From Kibdelosporangium sp. MJ126-NF4 (GTDB lineage: Bacteria; Actinomycetota; Actinomycetes; Mycobacteriales; Pseudonocardiaceae): DNA of 64,000 nucleotides. Both the position numbers and the translations under genes were made by a program. The stretch is taken from contig NZ_CDME01000020.1 of NCBI RefSeq assembly GCF_000826545.1, positions 23,447 through 87,446 on the forward strand. The letters run 5' to 3'. This document shows positions 48,556-57,847 of this stretch, piece after piece. Each line of letters begins with the position of its first letter. The first letter of the stretch is position 1. Under the pieces are notes generated by a model. It ran no database searches. It saw only the letters and a program-made list of their open reading frames with translations, and was not told where the DNA came from.

Positions 48556-49568
48556 GCACCGACCACCCCGGTACCCGTCCAGCGGCGTGGTACGAGAACT
48601 GGACCGAGGGCGAGGACTCGAAGTTCGCCGGGCGATCAGCGCCTGACACGGACACCGAGTACCGGACGTTGACCTACCAGGTCGACGGCCGCATCGCCCG
48701 GATCACCTTCAACCGCCCGGAACGCGGCAACGCGATCGTCGCCGACACACCGCAGGACATCTCGGCCGCCGTCGAACGCGCCGACCTTGATCCTCGGGTT
48801 CACGTGATCCTGTTGTCCGGGCGGGGTAAGGGTTTCTGCGGCGGGTATGACTTGTTCGAGACCGCTGAACGGAGTTTCAACAGCGACCAGGGCCCGCAGC
48901 CGACAGACGGGACTGTGCTCGATCCCGTGGTGCAGGCGTCCAATCACAACCCGTTCGCGCAGAACCCGGGCGGCACTTGGGATCCGATGATCGACTACGC
49001 GATGATGAGCCGGTTCAACCGGGGATTCTCGTCGCTGCTGCACGCCAACAAGCCGACCGTGGCGAAGCTGCACGGTTTCTGTGTGGCTGGTGGCACGGAT
49101 ATCGCGCTGTACTGCGATCAGATCATCTGCGCCGATGACACCAAGATCGGGTATCCGCCTACGCGCGTGTGGGGCGTTCCTGCCGCCGGGATGTGGGCTC
49201 ATCGGCTCGGTGACCAACGCGCCAAACGCCTGCTGCTGACTGGTGAGTGTCTTACCGGGAAGCAGGCCGAAGAGTGGGGACTTGCCGTTGAGTCCTGCCC
49301 GGTTGAGGAGTTGGACGAACGGACCGAGGCTTTGGTGGGAAAGATCGCCGCCATGCCCGTCAACCAGCTCATGATGGTCAAGCTGGCCCTCAACTCGGCA
49401 CTTCTGGCCCAGGGCGTTCACAATTCGGCGATGATCAGCACCGTGTTCGACGGAATCTCTCGGCACACCCGCGAGGGCTACGCCTTCCAGCTTCGTGCTG
49501 CTACCGCCGGGTTTCGCGAGGCCGTCCGGGAGCGGGACGAGCCCTTTGGCGACCACAAGCGCCGCTGA
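48552..49568 (+). CDS. Crotonase/enoyl-CoA hydratase family protein, long form
   Basis: Protein of 338 aa, about 80 longer than standard, starting 4 bp inside the previous gene. It has an N-terminal extension with WYENWTEGEDSKFAGR and an insert (about 110-150, NSDQGPQPTDGTVLDPVVQ region) between the oxyanion-hole parts SGRGKGFCGGYDL and KPTVAKLHGFCVAGGTDIALYCDQIICA. This longer form is common in actinobacteria. The reaction is unknown, probably CoA-ester hydration or isomerisation in the same pathway as its neighbours. Confidence 0.9.
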   Translation: MSTDHPGTRPAAWYENWTEGEDSKFAGRSAPDTDTEYRTLTYQVDGRIARITFNRPERGNAIVADTPQDISAAVERADLDPRVHVILLSGRGKGFCGGYDLFETAERSFNSDQGPQPTDGTVLDPVVQASNHNPFAQNPGGTWDPMIDYAMMSRFNRGFSSLLHANKPTVAKLHGFCVAGGTDIALYCDQIICADDTKIGYPPTRVWGVPAAGMWAHRLGDQRAKRLLLTGECLTGKQAEEWGLAVESCPVEELDERTEALVGKIAAMPVNQLMMVKLALNSALLAQGVHNSAMISTVFDGISRHTREGYAFQLRAATAGFREAVRERDEPFGDHKRR

Positions 49569-49595
49569 CCCTGAGCAGCTTCCCTGCCCAACGCC

Positions 49596-49719
49596 GTGTC
49601 CACCTTTGCGGCACCATGAGATGCACTTTCCGGCACCCTGAGTTGTACCCCAGATGGGCTGGATGCGGGAATTTCATGGTGTCGCAAGGGTGGACACGGG
49701 GTGCTGGAAAGGTGGACAC
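49596..49719. repeat. Complex inverted/direct repeat between crotonase and cobN
   Basis: Arms of 24 nt with two mismatches (49596-49619 GTGTCCACCTTTGCGGCACC..; 49674-49697) enclose a 54-nt loop. A 17-nt unit CTTTGCGGCACCATGAG (49604-49620) recurs 22 bp later as CTTTCCGGCACCCTGAG, and two degenerate copies lie on the other strand; GGTGGACAC occurs again at 49711-49719. It can fold as a bidirectional terminator between convergent genes, but its internal copies suggest a dispersed palindromic element. Confidence 0.7.
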
Positions 49720-49739
49720 GCCGATTGGTCGGCTGGCAT

Positions 49740-52700
49740 TCAGCCGGACTGGCCGCCTTCCAGGTCTCCTTCAGTCTCCAGGTACACCGCGCGCAGTGCT
49801 TCGAGTGTGCTCTGCTCGGGGTGCTCCCACATTCCTCGGTCGGCGGCCTCGAGCAACCGCTCGGAGATCCCGTGCAGCGCCCAGGGATTGGCCTCCGAAA
49901 GGAACTGCTGGTTCTCCGGGTCGAGCACATAGTTGGCAGCGAGCTGCTCGTACATCCAGTCAGCCACAACACCAGTGGTCGCGTCATACCCGAACAAGTA
50001 GTCCACAGTAGCCGCGAGTTCGAAAGCGCCCTTGTACCCATGCCTGCGCATGGCGGCCAACCAGCGCGGGTTCACCACACGGGCTCGGAAGATCCGCGTG
50101 GTCTCCTCGTTCAGTGTCCGCGTGCGTACGGCGTCCGGGCGAGTGCTGTCGCCCACGTACGCGGCGGGAGCCTTGCCGGTGAGAGCGCGGACAGTGGCGA
50201 TCATCCCGCCGTGGTACTGGAAGTAGTCGTCCGAGTCCGCGATGTCGTGTTCGCGGGTGTCGATGTTCTTCGCCGCCACTGCGATCCGCTTGTAGGACGT
50301 TTCCATGTCCTCGCGCGCTTGGATTCCATCGAGTCCTCGGCCGTAGGCGTACCCGCCCCACACCGCGTAGACCTCGGCGAGGTCCGCGTCGTCGCGCCAG
50401 TTGCGGCTGTCGATCAACGGAAGGATGCCCGCGCCGTACGCGCCCGGTTTCGAGCCGAAGATCCGCATCGTCGCCCGGCGGGTGTCGCCGTGTGCGGCGT
50501 GGTCCGCGTCCACGTGGGCGCGGACGAAGTTCTGGTCCAGTGGCTCGTCCAGGCTCGCCACCATTTGCACGGCGTCGTCGAGCAACGCCACCACGTGCGG
50601 GAAGGCGTCGCGGAAGAATCCGCTGATCCGGACAGTCACGTCGATCCGCGGCCTGCCGAGTTCGTCGAGCGGGATCACCTCGAGGCCGGAGACACGCCTG
50701 GACTGGTCGTCCCACTGTGGACGGACGCCCAGCAGTGCCAGTACTTCCGCGATGTCGTCGCCCGCTGTGCGCATCGCGGACGTTCCCCAGACCGACAGGC
50801 CCACCGACGGCGGCCACTCGCCGGTGTCCTCGCGGTAGCGTGTCAGCAGCGAGTCGGCCATCGCCTGGCCGGTCTCCCATGCCAGCCGCGACGGCACGGC
50901 CTTCGGGTCGACCGAGTAGAAGTTCCGCCCGGTCGGCAGCACGTTGATCAGGCCGCGCAGCGGCGATCCGCTCGGCCCCGCCGGGATGTAGCCGCCGTCC
51001 AGTGCGTGCAGCACGTGGTCGAGTTCGTCGGTTGTCCTGGCCAGACGGGGGACGACCTCGGTGGCGGCGAACACCATGATCTTCTCGACGGTCTCGTCCT
51101 CGCGACCGAGCACTTCGGACACCACAGCCACCGCCGCGTCCGCCGACCAGGCCGCGTTCTCCATGCGCTCGACCAGTGCACGGGCCGTCGCCTCGACCGT
51201 GTCGGTCGCGACGCGGTCTGTGTCCTTTTCGGATAGTCCCAGTGCTTCGCGCAGACCCGGCAACGCGTCCGCCTGACCGCCCCACATCTGACGGGCCTGC
51301 AGCATCGCCAGCACCAGGTTGACGCGGGCGTCGCCGACCGGGGCCTCGCCGAGCACGTGCAGGCCGTCGCGGATCTGCACGTCCTTGATCTCGCACAGCC
51401 AGCCGTCCACGTGCAGCAGGAAGTCGTCGAACTCCGCGTCGTGCGGCCGGTCGTCAAGGCCGAGGTCGTGGTCCAGTTTCGCGGCCTGGATCAGTGTCCA
51501 GATCTGGGCGCGGATCGCGGGCAGTTTCGCCGGGTCCATCGCAGCGATGTTCGCGTGCTCGTCAAGCAACTGCTCCAGGCGGGCGATGTCGCCGTAGCTG
51601 TCCGCGCGGGACATCGGCGGCACCAGGTGGTCGACCAGGGTCGCGTGGGTGCGTCGCTTGGCCTGTGTGCCCTCGCCGGGGTCGTTGACCAGGAACGGGT
51701 AGATCAACGGGATGTCGCCGAGCGCCGCGTCCGGGCCGCAGCCCGCTGACATCCCGACGGTCTTGCCGGGCAGCCATTCCAGGTTGCCGTGCTTGCCGAC
51801 GTGCACCATCGCGTGTGCGCCGAACTCGTCGGCCAGCCAGCGGTACGCGGCCAGGTAGTGGTGGCTCGGTGGCAGGTCCGGGTCGTGGTAGATCGCGATC
51901 GGGTTCTCACCGAAGCCACGCGGTGGCTGGACCATCACAACAATGTTGTTGGCCTGCAACGCGGCCAGTACGATCTCACCGTCCGGATCGGACGACCGGT
52001 CGACGAACAGCTCGCCCGGCGCCTGGCCCCAGTGCTGCTCGATCGCGTCCCTGGCGTCCTGTGGCAGCTTCGCGAAGGACGAGCGGTAACGGGCCGCCGA
52101 GATCCGGATCGGGTTGCCGCTCACCTGTTCCTCGGTCAGCCAGTCCGCGTCCTGGCCGCCTGCCGCGATCAGCGCGTGGATCAGCGCGTCGCCGTTCTGC
52201 TCCTCGACGCCCGGCAGGTCGCCGACGTCGTACCCGCGTTGTTTCAACGCGGCGAGCAGACGCACCACGCTCGCCGGGGTGTCCAGGCCGACCGCGTTGC
52301 CTATCCTGGAGTGCTTGGTCGGGTACGCCGAAAGCATGATCACGATCCGCCGTTCGGCTGGCGGGATGTGCCGCAGTGACGCGTGCCGGACCGCGATGCC
52401 CGCGACTCGCGCGGCCCGCTCAGGGTCGGCCACGTACACGGTCAGGCCGTCCTCGTCGATCTCCTTGAAGGAGAACGGAACGGTGATGATCCGGCCGTCG
52501 AACTCCGGGATCGCGACCTGGGTGGCGGTGTCGAGCGGGGACAGCCCGTCGTCGTTCTCGTCCCACGACGCGCGACTGCTGGTCAGGCACAGTCCCTGCA
52601 GGATCGGCACGTCCAGCGCGGCGAGCGCGCCGACATCCCACGCCTCGTCGTCGCCACCGGCGGACGCGGTCGCGGGCTTGGTACCGCCCGCCGCGAGCAC

Positions 52701-53336
52701 CGTCACCACGAGCGCGTCGGCCTTGCCGAGCGTCTCCAGCAGATCCGGTTCGGCGGTGCGCAGGGACGAGCAGAACACGGGCATCGCCTGCGCGCCCGCT
52801 TGCTCGATGGCATCGCACAGCGCGTGAACGAAAGCGGTGTTTCCGGCCATGTGGTGCGCGCGGTAGTACAGCACCGCGACGACCGGTCCCTGCGTGTTCG
52901 TCTCGCGTTCCAGTAGGCCCCAGTTGGGGGCGGCCACCGGCGGGGCGAAGCCGATACCGGTCAGCAGCACGGTGTCGGACAGGAACCCGAACAGCTCGGT
53001 GAGGTTGGCCGGGCCGCCCTGCGCCAGGTAGGCGTGTGCCTCCGCGCAGACACCGGCGGGCACGGTGGAGAGCTCCATCAGTTCGGCGTCCGGCGCCTGT
53101 TCGCCGCCGAGCACGACCACCGGCCGAGGCCCGGCCAGCAACGCGTCCAGGCCTTCCTCCCACGCCCGCCGTCCACCAAGGATGCGGACCACGATCAGGT
53201 CGACGCCGTCGACCAGTGCGGGCAGGTCGTCGACGCCGAGCCGTGCGGGATTGCCGAGCCGGAAGTCGGCGCCGCTGGCCCGAGCGGACAACAGGTCGGT
53301 GTCGGAGGTCGACAGCAGCAGGATCACGCGGATCAC
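49740..53336 (-). CDS. cobN: Cobaltochelatase subunit CobN
   Basis: Protein of 1198 aa; the GTG at 53336 is chosen for GGGGGAG just upstream (a GTG at 53327 is possible). The CobN-Mg_chel domain is clear: YHPDLPPSHHYLAAYRWL, MVHVGKHGNLEWLPGKTVG, LIYPFLVNDPGEGTQAKRR, and ETGEWPPSVGLSVWGTSAMRTAGDD. With ChlI/ChlD-like (or CobS/CobT) ATPases it inserts Co2+ into hydrogenobyrinate a,c-diamide in the aerobic pathway; those partners are not in the window. A cobalamin riboswitch precedes it, so B12 shuts it down. Confidence 0.95.
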   Translation of the reverse strand: MIRVILLLSTSDTDLLSARASGADFRLGNPARLGVDDLPALVDGVDLIVVRILGGRRAWEEGLDALLAGPRPVVVLGGEQAPDAELMELSTVPAGVCAEAHAYLAQGGPANLTELFGFLSDTVLLTGIGFAPPVAAPNWGLLERETNTQGPVVAVLYYRAHHMAGNTAFVHALCDAIEQAGAQAMPVFCSSLRTAEPDLLETLGKADALVVTVLAAGGTKPATASAGGDDEAWDVGALAALDVPILQGLCLTSSRASWDENDDGLSPLDTATQVAIPEFDGRIITVPFSFKEIDEDGLTVYVADPERAARVAGIAVRHASLRHIPPAERRIVIMLSAYPTKHSRIGNAVGLDTPASVVRLLAALKQRGYDVGDLPGVEEQNGDALIHALIAAGGQDADWLTEEQVSGNPIRISAARYRSSFAKLPQDARDAIEQHWGQAPGELFVDRSSDPDGEIVLAALQANNIVVMVQPPRGFGENPIAIYHDPDLPPSHHYLAAYRWLADEFGAHAMVHVGKHGNLEWLPGKTVGMSAGCGPDAALGDIPLIYPFLVNDPGEGTQAKRRTHATLVDHLVPPMSRADSYGDIARLEQLLDEHANIAAMDPAKLPAIRAQIWTLIQAAKLDHDLGLDDRPHDAEFDDFLLHVDGWLCEIKDVQIRDGLHVLGEAPVGDARVNLVLAMLQARQMWGGQADALPGLREALGLSEKDTDRVATDTVEATARALVERMENAAWSADAAVAVVSEVLGREDETVEKIMVFAATEVVPRLARTTDELDHVLHALDGGYIPAGPSGSPLRGLINVLPTGRNFYSVDPKAVPSRLAWETGQAMADSLLTRYREDTGEWPPSVGLSVWGTSAMRTAGDDIAEVLALLGVRPQWDDQSRRVSGLEVIPLDELGRPRIDVTVRISGFFRDAFPHVVALLDDAVQMVASLDEPLDQNFVRAHVDADHAAHGDTRRATMRIFGSKPGAYGAGILPLIDSRNWRDDADLAEVYAVWGGYAYGRGLDGIQAREDMETSYKRIAVAAKNIDTREHDIADSDDYFQYHGGMIATVRALTGKAPAAYVGDSTRPDAVRTRTLNEETTRIFRARVVNPRWLAAMRRHGYKGAFELAATVDYLFGYDATTGVVADWMYEQLAANYVLDPENQQFLSEANPWALHGISERLLEAADRGMWEHPEQSTLEALRAVYLETEGDLEGGQSG

Positions 53337-53377
53337 TCCACTCCCCCGGGGTCCTCGCCCCGAGACGCAGTTACCGA

Positions 53378-53500
53378 CGCCGCGTGAGTGTCTGGCTCCC
53401 GGTCTCCCGGTGACAGTGGCGGGACCGCGCCGGACTCGCACCGGCTTCCTCACTACGTCGTCGTTCCCGCTGACCATACCTGTTCACCCGGCGGGCCAAG
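53378..53500 (-). promoter_or_regulatory. Cobalamin riboswitch upstream of cobN
   Basis: Read on the minus strand, this region has the B12-aptamer core GAAGCCGGTGCGAGTCCGGC, then GGTCCCGCCACTGT with the invariant B12 box GCCACTG (53414-53420), followed by GGGAGCCAGACACTCACG. Downstream, CGGGGCGAGGACCCCGGGGG can pair over the cobN Shine-Dalgarno and act as the expression platform. Edges are approximate. Confidence 0.9.
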
Positions 53501-53624
53501 GACGCCCGGACGGCTGGTTCGCACGTGCGCAACGTCACTGCACATCACGGTCGGGTCACGCGCGGAACCGGACAACGAGGGCGCAACTCTGACAGGTACG
53601 CACGAGAACACCGGGAGGCGACTG

Positions 53625-53915
53625 GTGGGCTACGAGGTCGTGATCGATTCGCTGAGGAAGGCGTCCGCGGCAGCGGGTGACGCGGCCTCGCAGTCGGGCA
53701 AGGTCGAACTGGGCGCGTCGATCGACGACGTCGGCCCGGCGATGCCGGGTGGCAGATCAGGAGCCGCGGCGGCCTCGCTCGCGACGGCGTGGACCAGCCT
53801 GGTGAAATCGTGGAGTTCGGACGCGGCCGCGTACGGCGGGAACCTGTCGACGGCCGCCGAGCACTACGCCACCAACGAGGAAGCGGCCAAGGCCGACTTC
53901 CAGGGCGTGGGGTAG
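53625..53915 (+). CDS. WXG100/ESAT-6-like type VII secretion target
   Basis: Protein of 96 aa. The GTG at 53625 has GGGAGG 6 nt upstream. It is all-helical with small residues (VIDSLRKASAAAGDAASQSG) and a W-centred turn (ATAWTSLVKSWSSDAAAYGG), like EspC/WXG100-type proteins that form helical hairpins for ESX export. No ESX core gene is nearby. It lies 2 bp before a DUF1023 gene and should pair with that protein's N-terminal helical domain. Confidence 0.7.
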   Translation: MGYEVVIDSLRKASAAAGDAASQSGKVELGASIDDVGPAMPGGRSGAAAASLATAWTSLVKSWSSDAAAYGGNLSTAAEHYATNEEAAKADFQGVG

Positions 53916-53917
53916 CC

Positions 53918-55615
53918 GTGGTCGCGTACGGGGACATCCGCAGGTGGCAGTCGGGCCCGTTGGACACCGCGGTCGGCGATCTGAACAGGTGCTGTACCGA
54001 GTTACTGGGGCTCAGCGACGAACTCGCGGCATCCGGCACGCCCCAGAGCTGGAGCGGTCAGGGTGCCGACGCGGCCCGCACCCAGCGGGAAGACCTGAAC
54101 AACCGGATGGAACGCCTGGTCGCCGGAGCGGCGGCGGTCCGCAGGGGCATGGGCGAGGCGGCCGACGCGGCCGAAGCCCTCGGCCACGCGGTGCGGGAAA
54201 CCGAGGACATCGCGCAGCGGAACCACTTCGTCATCAACGACGACGGCAGCGTCGTCGACAACGCGCCGCAGGCCACGCACGCCGACGAGTACCTCCGTGA
54301 ACGGCAACGAGTCCGGACCGAGCTGGCCGACCGCGTCGAGCAGGCGATCCGGCGCGGCACGGACATCGACAACGACCTGGCCGCGATCCTCAGCCGCGCG
54401 GAGAAAGGCGAGGTCGACGACCAGGGCGCGACCAGTCTGCAGGCCGCGGCGGCCGCAGGCGCGAAACAGGGCGGACTGTCCACAATCGAACCGCCGAAGG
54501 ACGGCTCACCGTGGGACAACGCGGGCTGGTGGGACTCGCTGTCGGAGGCCGAACAGAAACGAATCATCGGCGAGCACCCGGAATGGGTCGGCAATCTCGA
54601 CGGCGTGCCGGGCTCGGCCCGTGACGAGGCCAACCGCAACCGGATCGACGACGAGCGAGCCAAGCTGGAGGCTCGTAAGCGCGAGCTGGAGGCCGACCTG
54701 GACGACAACTGGTTCGGCGGCCTGTTCACCAACGCGGACGCGGAACTGGACCAGGTCAACGCGAAACTGGAATCCCTCGGCAAGATCGAGAGCACCCTGG
54801 CCCAGCCGGGCGAACGGCAGTTGCTGGTGCTGAACATGTCGAACGAACGTGCCGAGGCCGCGATCGCCAACGGCAACATCGATACCGCCGACCACGTCGC
54901 CGTGTTCACGCCCGGCCTGACATCGACCGTCAACGGGAGCCTCGAAGGCTACGACAACGGCATGGCCAATCTGAGGCACCGGAGCGAGGAAGAACTGGCG
55001 CGTTACGGCGACGGCGGTAAAGTCGCCACAGTGACGTGGATCGGATACCAGGCGCCGCAATTGAGCGCGCACGGCTTGTTGTTCGACGACAACACCGTGC
55101 TGGACGATCACTCCGCGAAGGAAGGCGCCAAAAAGCTCGCGCCGTTCCTCAACGGAATCGACGCGTCACGGGCCAGCGACCCGCACATGACGGCCCTCGG
55201 CCATTCCTACGGCTCCACAACGACGGGCATCGCGTTGCAGCAGAACACCGGCGTGGACAACGCCGTGTTCTACGGCTCGCCTGGTCTCGGCACGAACGAC
55301 GTCGGCAACATCAAGGTGCCGACAGGAAACTCGTACTACATCGAGGCCAGGAATGACCCGGTCGGCGATTTCGGGTACTTCGGCATCGATCCCAGCCACA
55401 TGGACGGCATGAACCACGCGTCGGCGAAGGAGACGACACTCCCCGACGGCCGCCATCTCAGCGAGTCCACCGGGCACAGCGCATACATGAACGACAAGAG
55501 CACCAGCCAGTACAACCTGAGCGTGGTGGTCGGCGGAATGCCGGAACGGGCCGTCCGTGACGACGGCAAAGGCGCCGGGGACATCCTGTCCTGGCCCATT
55601 CCGGGGACGTACTGA
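53918..55615 (+). CDS. DUF1023 alpha/beta hydrolase with N-terminal helical (WXG-like) domain
   Basis: Protein of 565 aa from the GTG at 53918. Residues 1-90 are a WXG100-like helical pair (SWSGQGADAARTQREDLNNRMERL), followed by a coiled region to about 200. The C-terminal DUF1023 hydrolase (about 295-510) has VAVFTPGLTSTVNG, the nucleophile elbow LGHSYGSTTTG with Ser430, and an acid/His region near NDPVGDFGYFGIDPSHMDGMNH and TGHSAY. Such proteins are common in actinobacteria next to WXG100 genes and are probable ESX-exported hydrolases. The stop overlaps the lipoprotein start by 1 bp (TGATG). Confidence 0.85.
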   Translation: MVAYGDIRRWQSGPLDTAVGDLNRCCTELLGLSDELAASGTPQSWSGQGADAARTQREDLNNRMERLVAGAAAVRRGMGEAADAAEALGHAVRETEDIAQRNHFVINDDGSVVDNAPQATHADEYLRERQRVRTELADRVEQAIRRGTDIDNDLAAILSRAEKGEVDDQGATSLQAAAAAGAKQGGLSTIEPPKDGSPWDNAGWWDSLSEAEQKRIIGEHPEWVGNLDGVPGSARDEANRNRIDDERAKLEARKRELEADLDDNWFGGLFTNADAELDQVNAKLESLGKIESTLAQPGERQLLVLNMSNERAEAAIANGNIDTADHVAVFTPGLTSTVNGSLEGYDNGMANLRHRSEEELARYGDGGKVATVTWIGYQAPQLSAHGLLFDDNTVLDDHSAKEGAKKLAPFLNGIDASRASDPHMTALGHSYGSTTTGIALQQNTGVDNAVFYGSPGLGTNDVGNIKVPTGNSYYIEARNDPVGDFGYFGIDPSHMDGMNHASAKETTLPDGRHLSESTGHSAYMNDKSTSQYNLSVVVGGMPERAVRDDGKGAGDILSWPIPGTY

Positions 55616-56142
55616 TGCGACTTGTCGGTTTTCTCTGCACGGTCCTGCTGCTCGTCGGCGCGTGTGACTCGAAAGGCGGTTCCATGACGAAGGACGAGCA
55701 GTTCGCCGAACTGATGAAGCGGCCGGACATCGACCAGGTCCAGCAGGACTACCTCAGACTGCTCGACGACATCCGCACCGAACTGGTCGCCAGGTTCGGC
55801 ATCGGGCAGTGGGTGCCCAAGGACGATCCGATCACCGGATCGGGCTGCGGCGACTTCCCCAACATCGGCGGCAACGTCAGGCGGCTGAGTTCGGGCCACT
55901 CGCCCGGCAACCTGCCGGACGTCCAGTGGCCCGACGCCGTCAAACTCGTCGAGTCGATCGCGGGCAGGCAGGGCTTCAAACTCCACGGCGCCGTCGTCGA
56001 CCGGCCCAACGACCACGAAGTCACCTTCGGCAACGACTACGGCGCCGAGCTGCTCTTCGGTACCGCCGTCAACACCACCCTCAGCGTCAGCACGGGCTGT
56101 CACCTGACCAAGGCGGCCAAGGAACGTGGCACGCCCGGCTGA
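55615..56142 (+). CDS. LppA-like lipoprotein
   Basis: Protein of 175 aa with a lipoprotein signal and lipobox LLLVGAC (Cys17). The mature part has a helix (QVQQDYLRLLDDIRTELVARFG), a GCGDFPNIGG Cys turn and a C-terminal Cys (VSTGCHL), resembling LppA-family lipoproteins of actinobacteria that go with DUF1023 genes. It is probably the immunity or partner lipoprotein of the hydrolase (inference). It is translationally coupled to that gene. Confidence 0.75.
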   Translation: MRLVGFLCTVLLLVGACDSKGGSMTKDEQFAELMKRPDIDQVQQDYLRLLDDIRTELVARFGIGQWVPKDDPITGSGCGDFPNIGGNVRRLSSGHSPGNLPDVQWPDAVKLVESIAGRQGFKLHGAVVDRPNDHEVTFGNDYGAELLFGTAVNTTLSVSTGCHLTKAAKERGTPG

Positions 56143-56152
56143 TTCGCTCGCG

Positions 56153-56158
56153 TAGCAT
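56153..56158 (+). promoter_or_regulatory. -10 box of a leaderless cobG transcript
   Basis: TAGCAT lies 7 nt before the cobG GTG; there is no Shine-Dalgarno. It gives cobG-cobH-cobIJ a promoter separate from the lipoprotein gene. Confidence 0.5.
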
Positions 56159-56165
56159 CCGGCGA

Positions 56166-57224
56166 GTGCCCACTTCCGCCGACCGCACGCGCCCGGACGC
56201 CTGTCCCGGCGCGATCGCCGTGCACCAGGCGGCGGACGGCGGGCTGGCCAGGGTCCGTGTACCCGGCGGGACGCTGACGAACGCCCAGCTCACGGCGTTG
56301 ACCGAGGCGTCGGCCGACCTGGGGGACGGCGGGCTTGAGCTGACGTCCCGCGCCAACGTCCAGATCCGGGCCCTCGCCTCCGGCGCCGAGATCGAGCTCG
56401 CCGCGCGACTGCGCGACGCAGGGCTGCTGCCGTCGCTGACACACGAGCGTGTGCGCAACGTCATCGCCTCGCCGCTGGGTGATGATCAACACTTGGTCGA
56501 CGCGCTGGACCGCGCGTTGTGCGCGCGGGCCGAGCTCGCCGCGCTGCCCGGCCGTTTCCTGATCACTGTGGACGACGGCAGCGGGGACGTGAGCGGCCTC
56601 GGTGGGGACATCGGCCTGCACGGAAACGCCCTGCTGCTGGCCGGTTCCGACACCGGGCTCAGGATTTCCGATCCGGTCGCGGCGGTTGTCACGGCGGCGC
56701 TGGAGTTCCAGGCGATCCGGGGCGAGGCGTGGCGTCTCGCCGAAGTGCCCGACGGGATCGCACGGATCACGGCCACGCTGCGCATTTCCGGGCTGGGCAC
56801 CCCCGGTCCGGACCGCATCCCGATCGAGGCCCAGCCGTCACGCCCGATCGGCCGAATCGGTGACGTGACAGTGGCCGCCGTGCCGCTCGGGAAGCTCACC
56901 CAGACTCAGGCACGCCAGCTGTGTGATCTTGTTCCGTGGGTCCGGCTCACACCGTGGCGCAGTGTTGTGCTCCCGGACATCGACGTGCCCGCCGACCTGG
57001 TCACCGATCCGAGTTCACCGTGGCACGGGGTGACGGCGTGCGCCGGGCGTCCCGGCTGTGCGAAGTCGTTGGCGGACGTGCGCGCGGACGCGACCGCGTG
57101 GATACGCACGCGCAAGGACTCGGGTCCCGTGCACTGGTCGGGATGTGAACGTCGGTGCGGGAAACCGGCAGGGCAGGTGGTGGAGATGATCGCCACGGGC
57201 AACGGATACCGGAGGAGCGAGTGA
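56166..57224 (+). CDS. cobG: Precorrin-3B synthase CobG
   Basis: Protein of 352 aa from the GTG at 56166. It has two ferredoxin-like sulfite-reductase repeats ([16 protein letters not shown]; the [13 protein letters not shown] linker) and the 4Fe-4S/siroheme cysteines in [10 protein letters not shown] and [12 protein letters not shown]. CobG uses O2 to oxidise precorrin-3A to precorrin-3B, marking the aerobic cobalamin route. The GTGA overlap with cobH shows a tight operon. Confidence 0.93.
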   Translation: MPTSADRTRPDACPGAIAVHQAADGGLARVRVPGGTLTNAQLTALTEASADLGDGGLELTSRANVQIRALASGAEIELAARLRDAGLLPSLTHERVRNVIASPLGDDQHLVDALDRALCARAELAALPGRFLITVDDGSGDVSGLGGDIGLHGNALLLAGSDTGLRISDPVAAVVTAALEFQAIRGEAWRLAEVPDGIARITATLRISGLGTPGPDRIPIEAQPSRPIGRIGDVTVAAVPLGKLTQTQARQLCDLVPWVRLTPWRSVVLPDIDVPADLVTDPSSPWHGVTACAGRPGCAKSLADVRADATAWIRTRKDSGPVHWSGCERRCGKPAGQVVEMIATGNGYRRSE

Positions 57225-57847
57225 CCGAGTACGTGCGGGACGGCGCGGAGATCTACCGCCAGTCCTTCGCGACCATCCGTGCCGAGGCGGACCTGGGCGG
57301 TCTGCCACCGGACATGGCACGAGTCGCGGTCCGGATGATCCACGCCTGCGGCATGGTCGACCTGGTCAGCGACATCGCCTTTTCCCCCAACGCCGTCGCC
57401 AAGGCCCGTGCTGCGCTTCGCAACGGCGCACCGATCCTGTGTGACGCGCGGATGGTCGCCGCCGGTGTCACGCGCAAACGTCTGCCCGCGGACAACGAGG
57501 TCGTGTGCATGCTGGGTGATCCCCGAGTTCCGGACCTGGCCGCGGACATGGGCAACACCCGGAGCGTCGCCGGGTTCGAGCTCCTGCGTGACCGCCTTGG
57601 CGATTCGGTTGTGGCGATTGGGAACGCGCCGACCGCGCTGTTCCACCTGCTCGACATGATCGCGGACGGCGCGCCTCGGCCCGCCGCCGTGTTGGGCATC
57701 CCGGTCGGCTTCGTCGGCGCGGCCGAGTCGAAACAAGCCTTGGCCGACAACAGCTTGGGGTTGGAGTATCTGGTTGTTCACGGGCGGCGCGGTGGCAGTG
57801 CCATCACCGCGGCGGCAGTGAACGCGATCGCGAGCGAGGAAGAATGA
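57221..57847 (+). CDS. cobH: Precorrin-8X methylmutase CobH
   Basis: Protein of 208 aa starting at a GTG behind GGAGG and overlapping cobG. The family pattern is full length: [15 protein letters not shown] start, [15 protein letters not shown] with the catalytic His (about H43), [14 protein letters not shown], and [17 protein letters not shown]. It moves the C-11 methyl to C-12, giving hydrogenobyrinate. Confidence 0.95.
   Translation: MTEYVRDGAEIYRQSFATIRAEADLGGLPPDMARVAVRMIHACGMVDLVSDIAFSPNAVAKARAALRNGAPILCDARMVAAGVTRKRLPADNEVVCMLGDPRVPDLAADMGNTRSVAGFELLRDRLGDSVVAIGNAPTALFHLLDMIADGAPRPAAVLGIPVGFVGAAESKQALADNSLGLEYLVVHGRRGGSAITAAAVNAIASEEE

Noticed and set aside
49596..49719. Possible CRISPR-like array
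   Set aside because: Units are few, degenerate and on both strands, with no regular spacers and no cas genes.
53337..53624. Small plus-strand frames in the cobN leader
   Set aside because: They overlap the cobalamin riboswitch and have no support as proteins.
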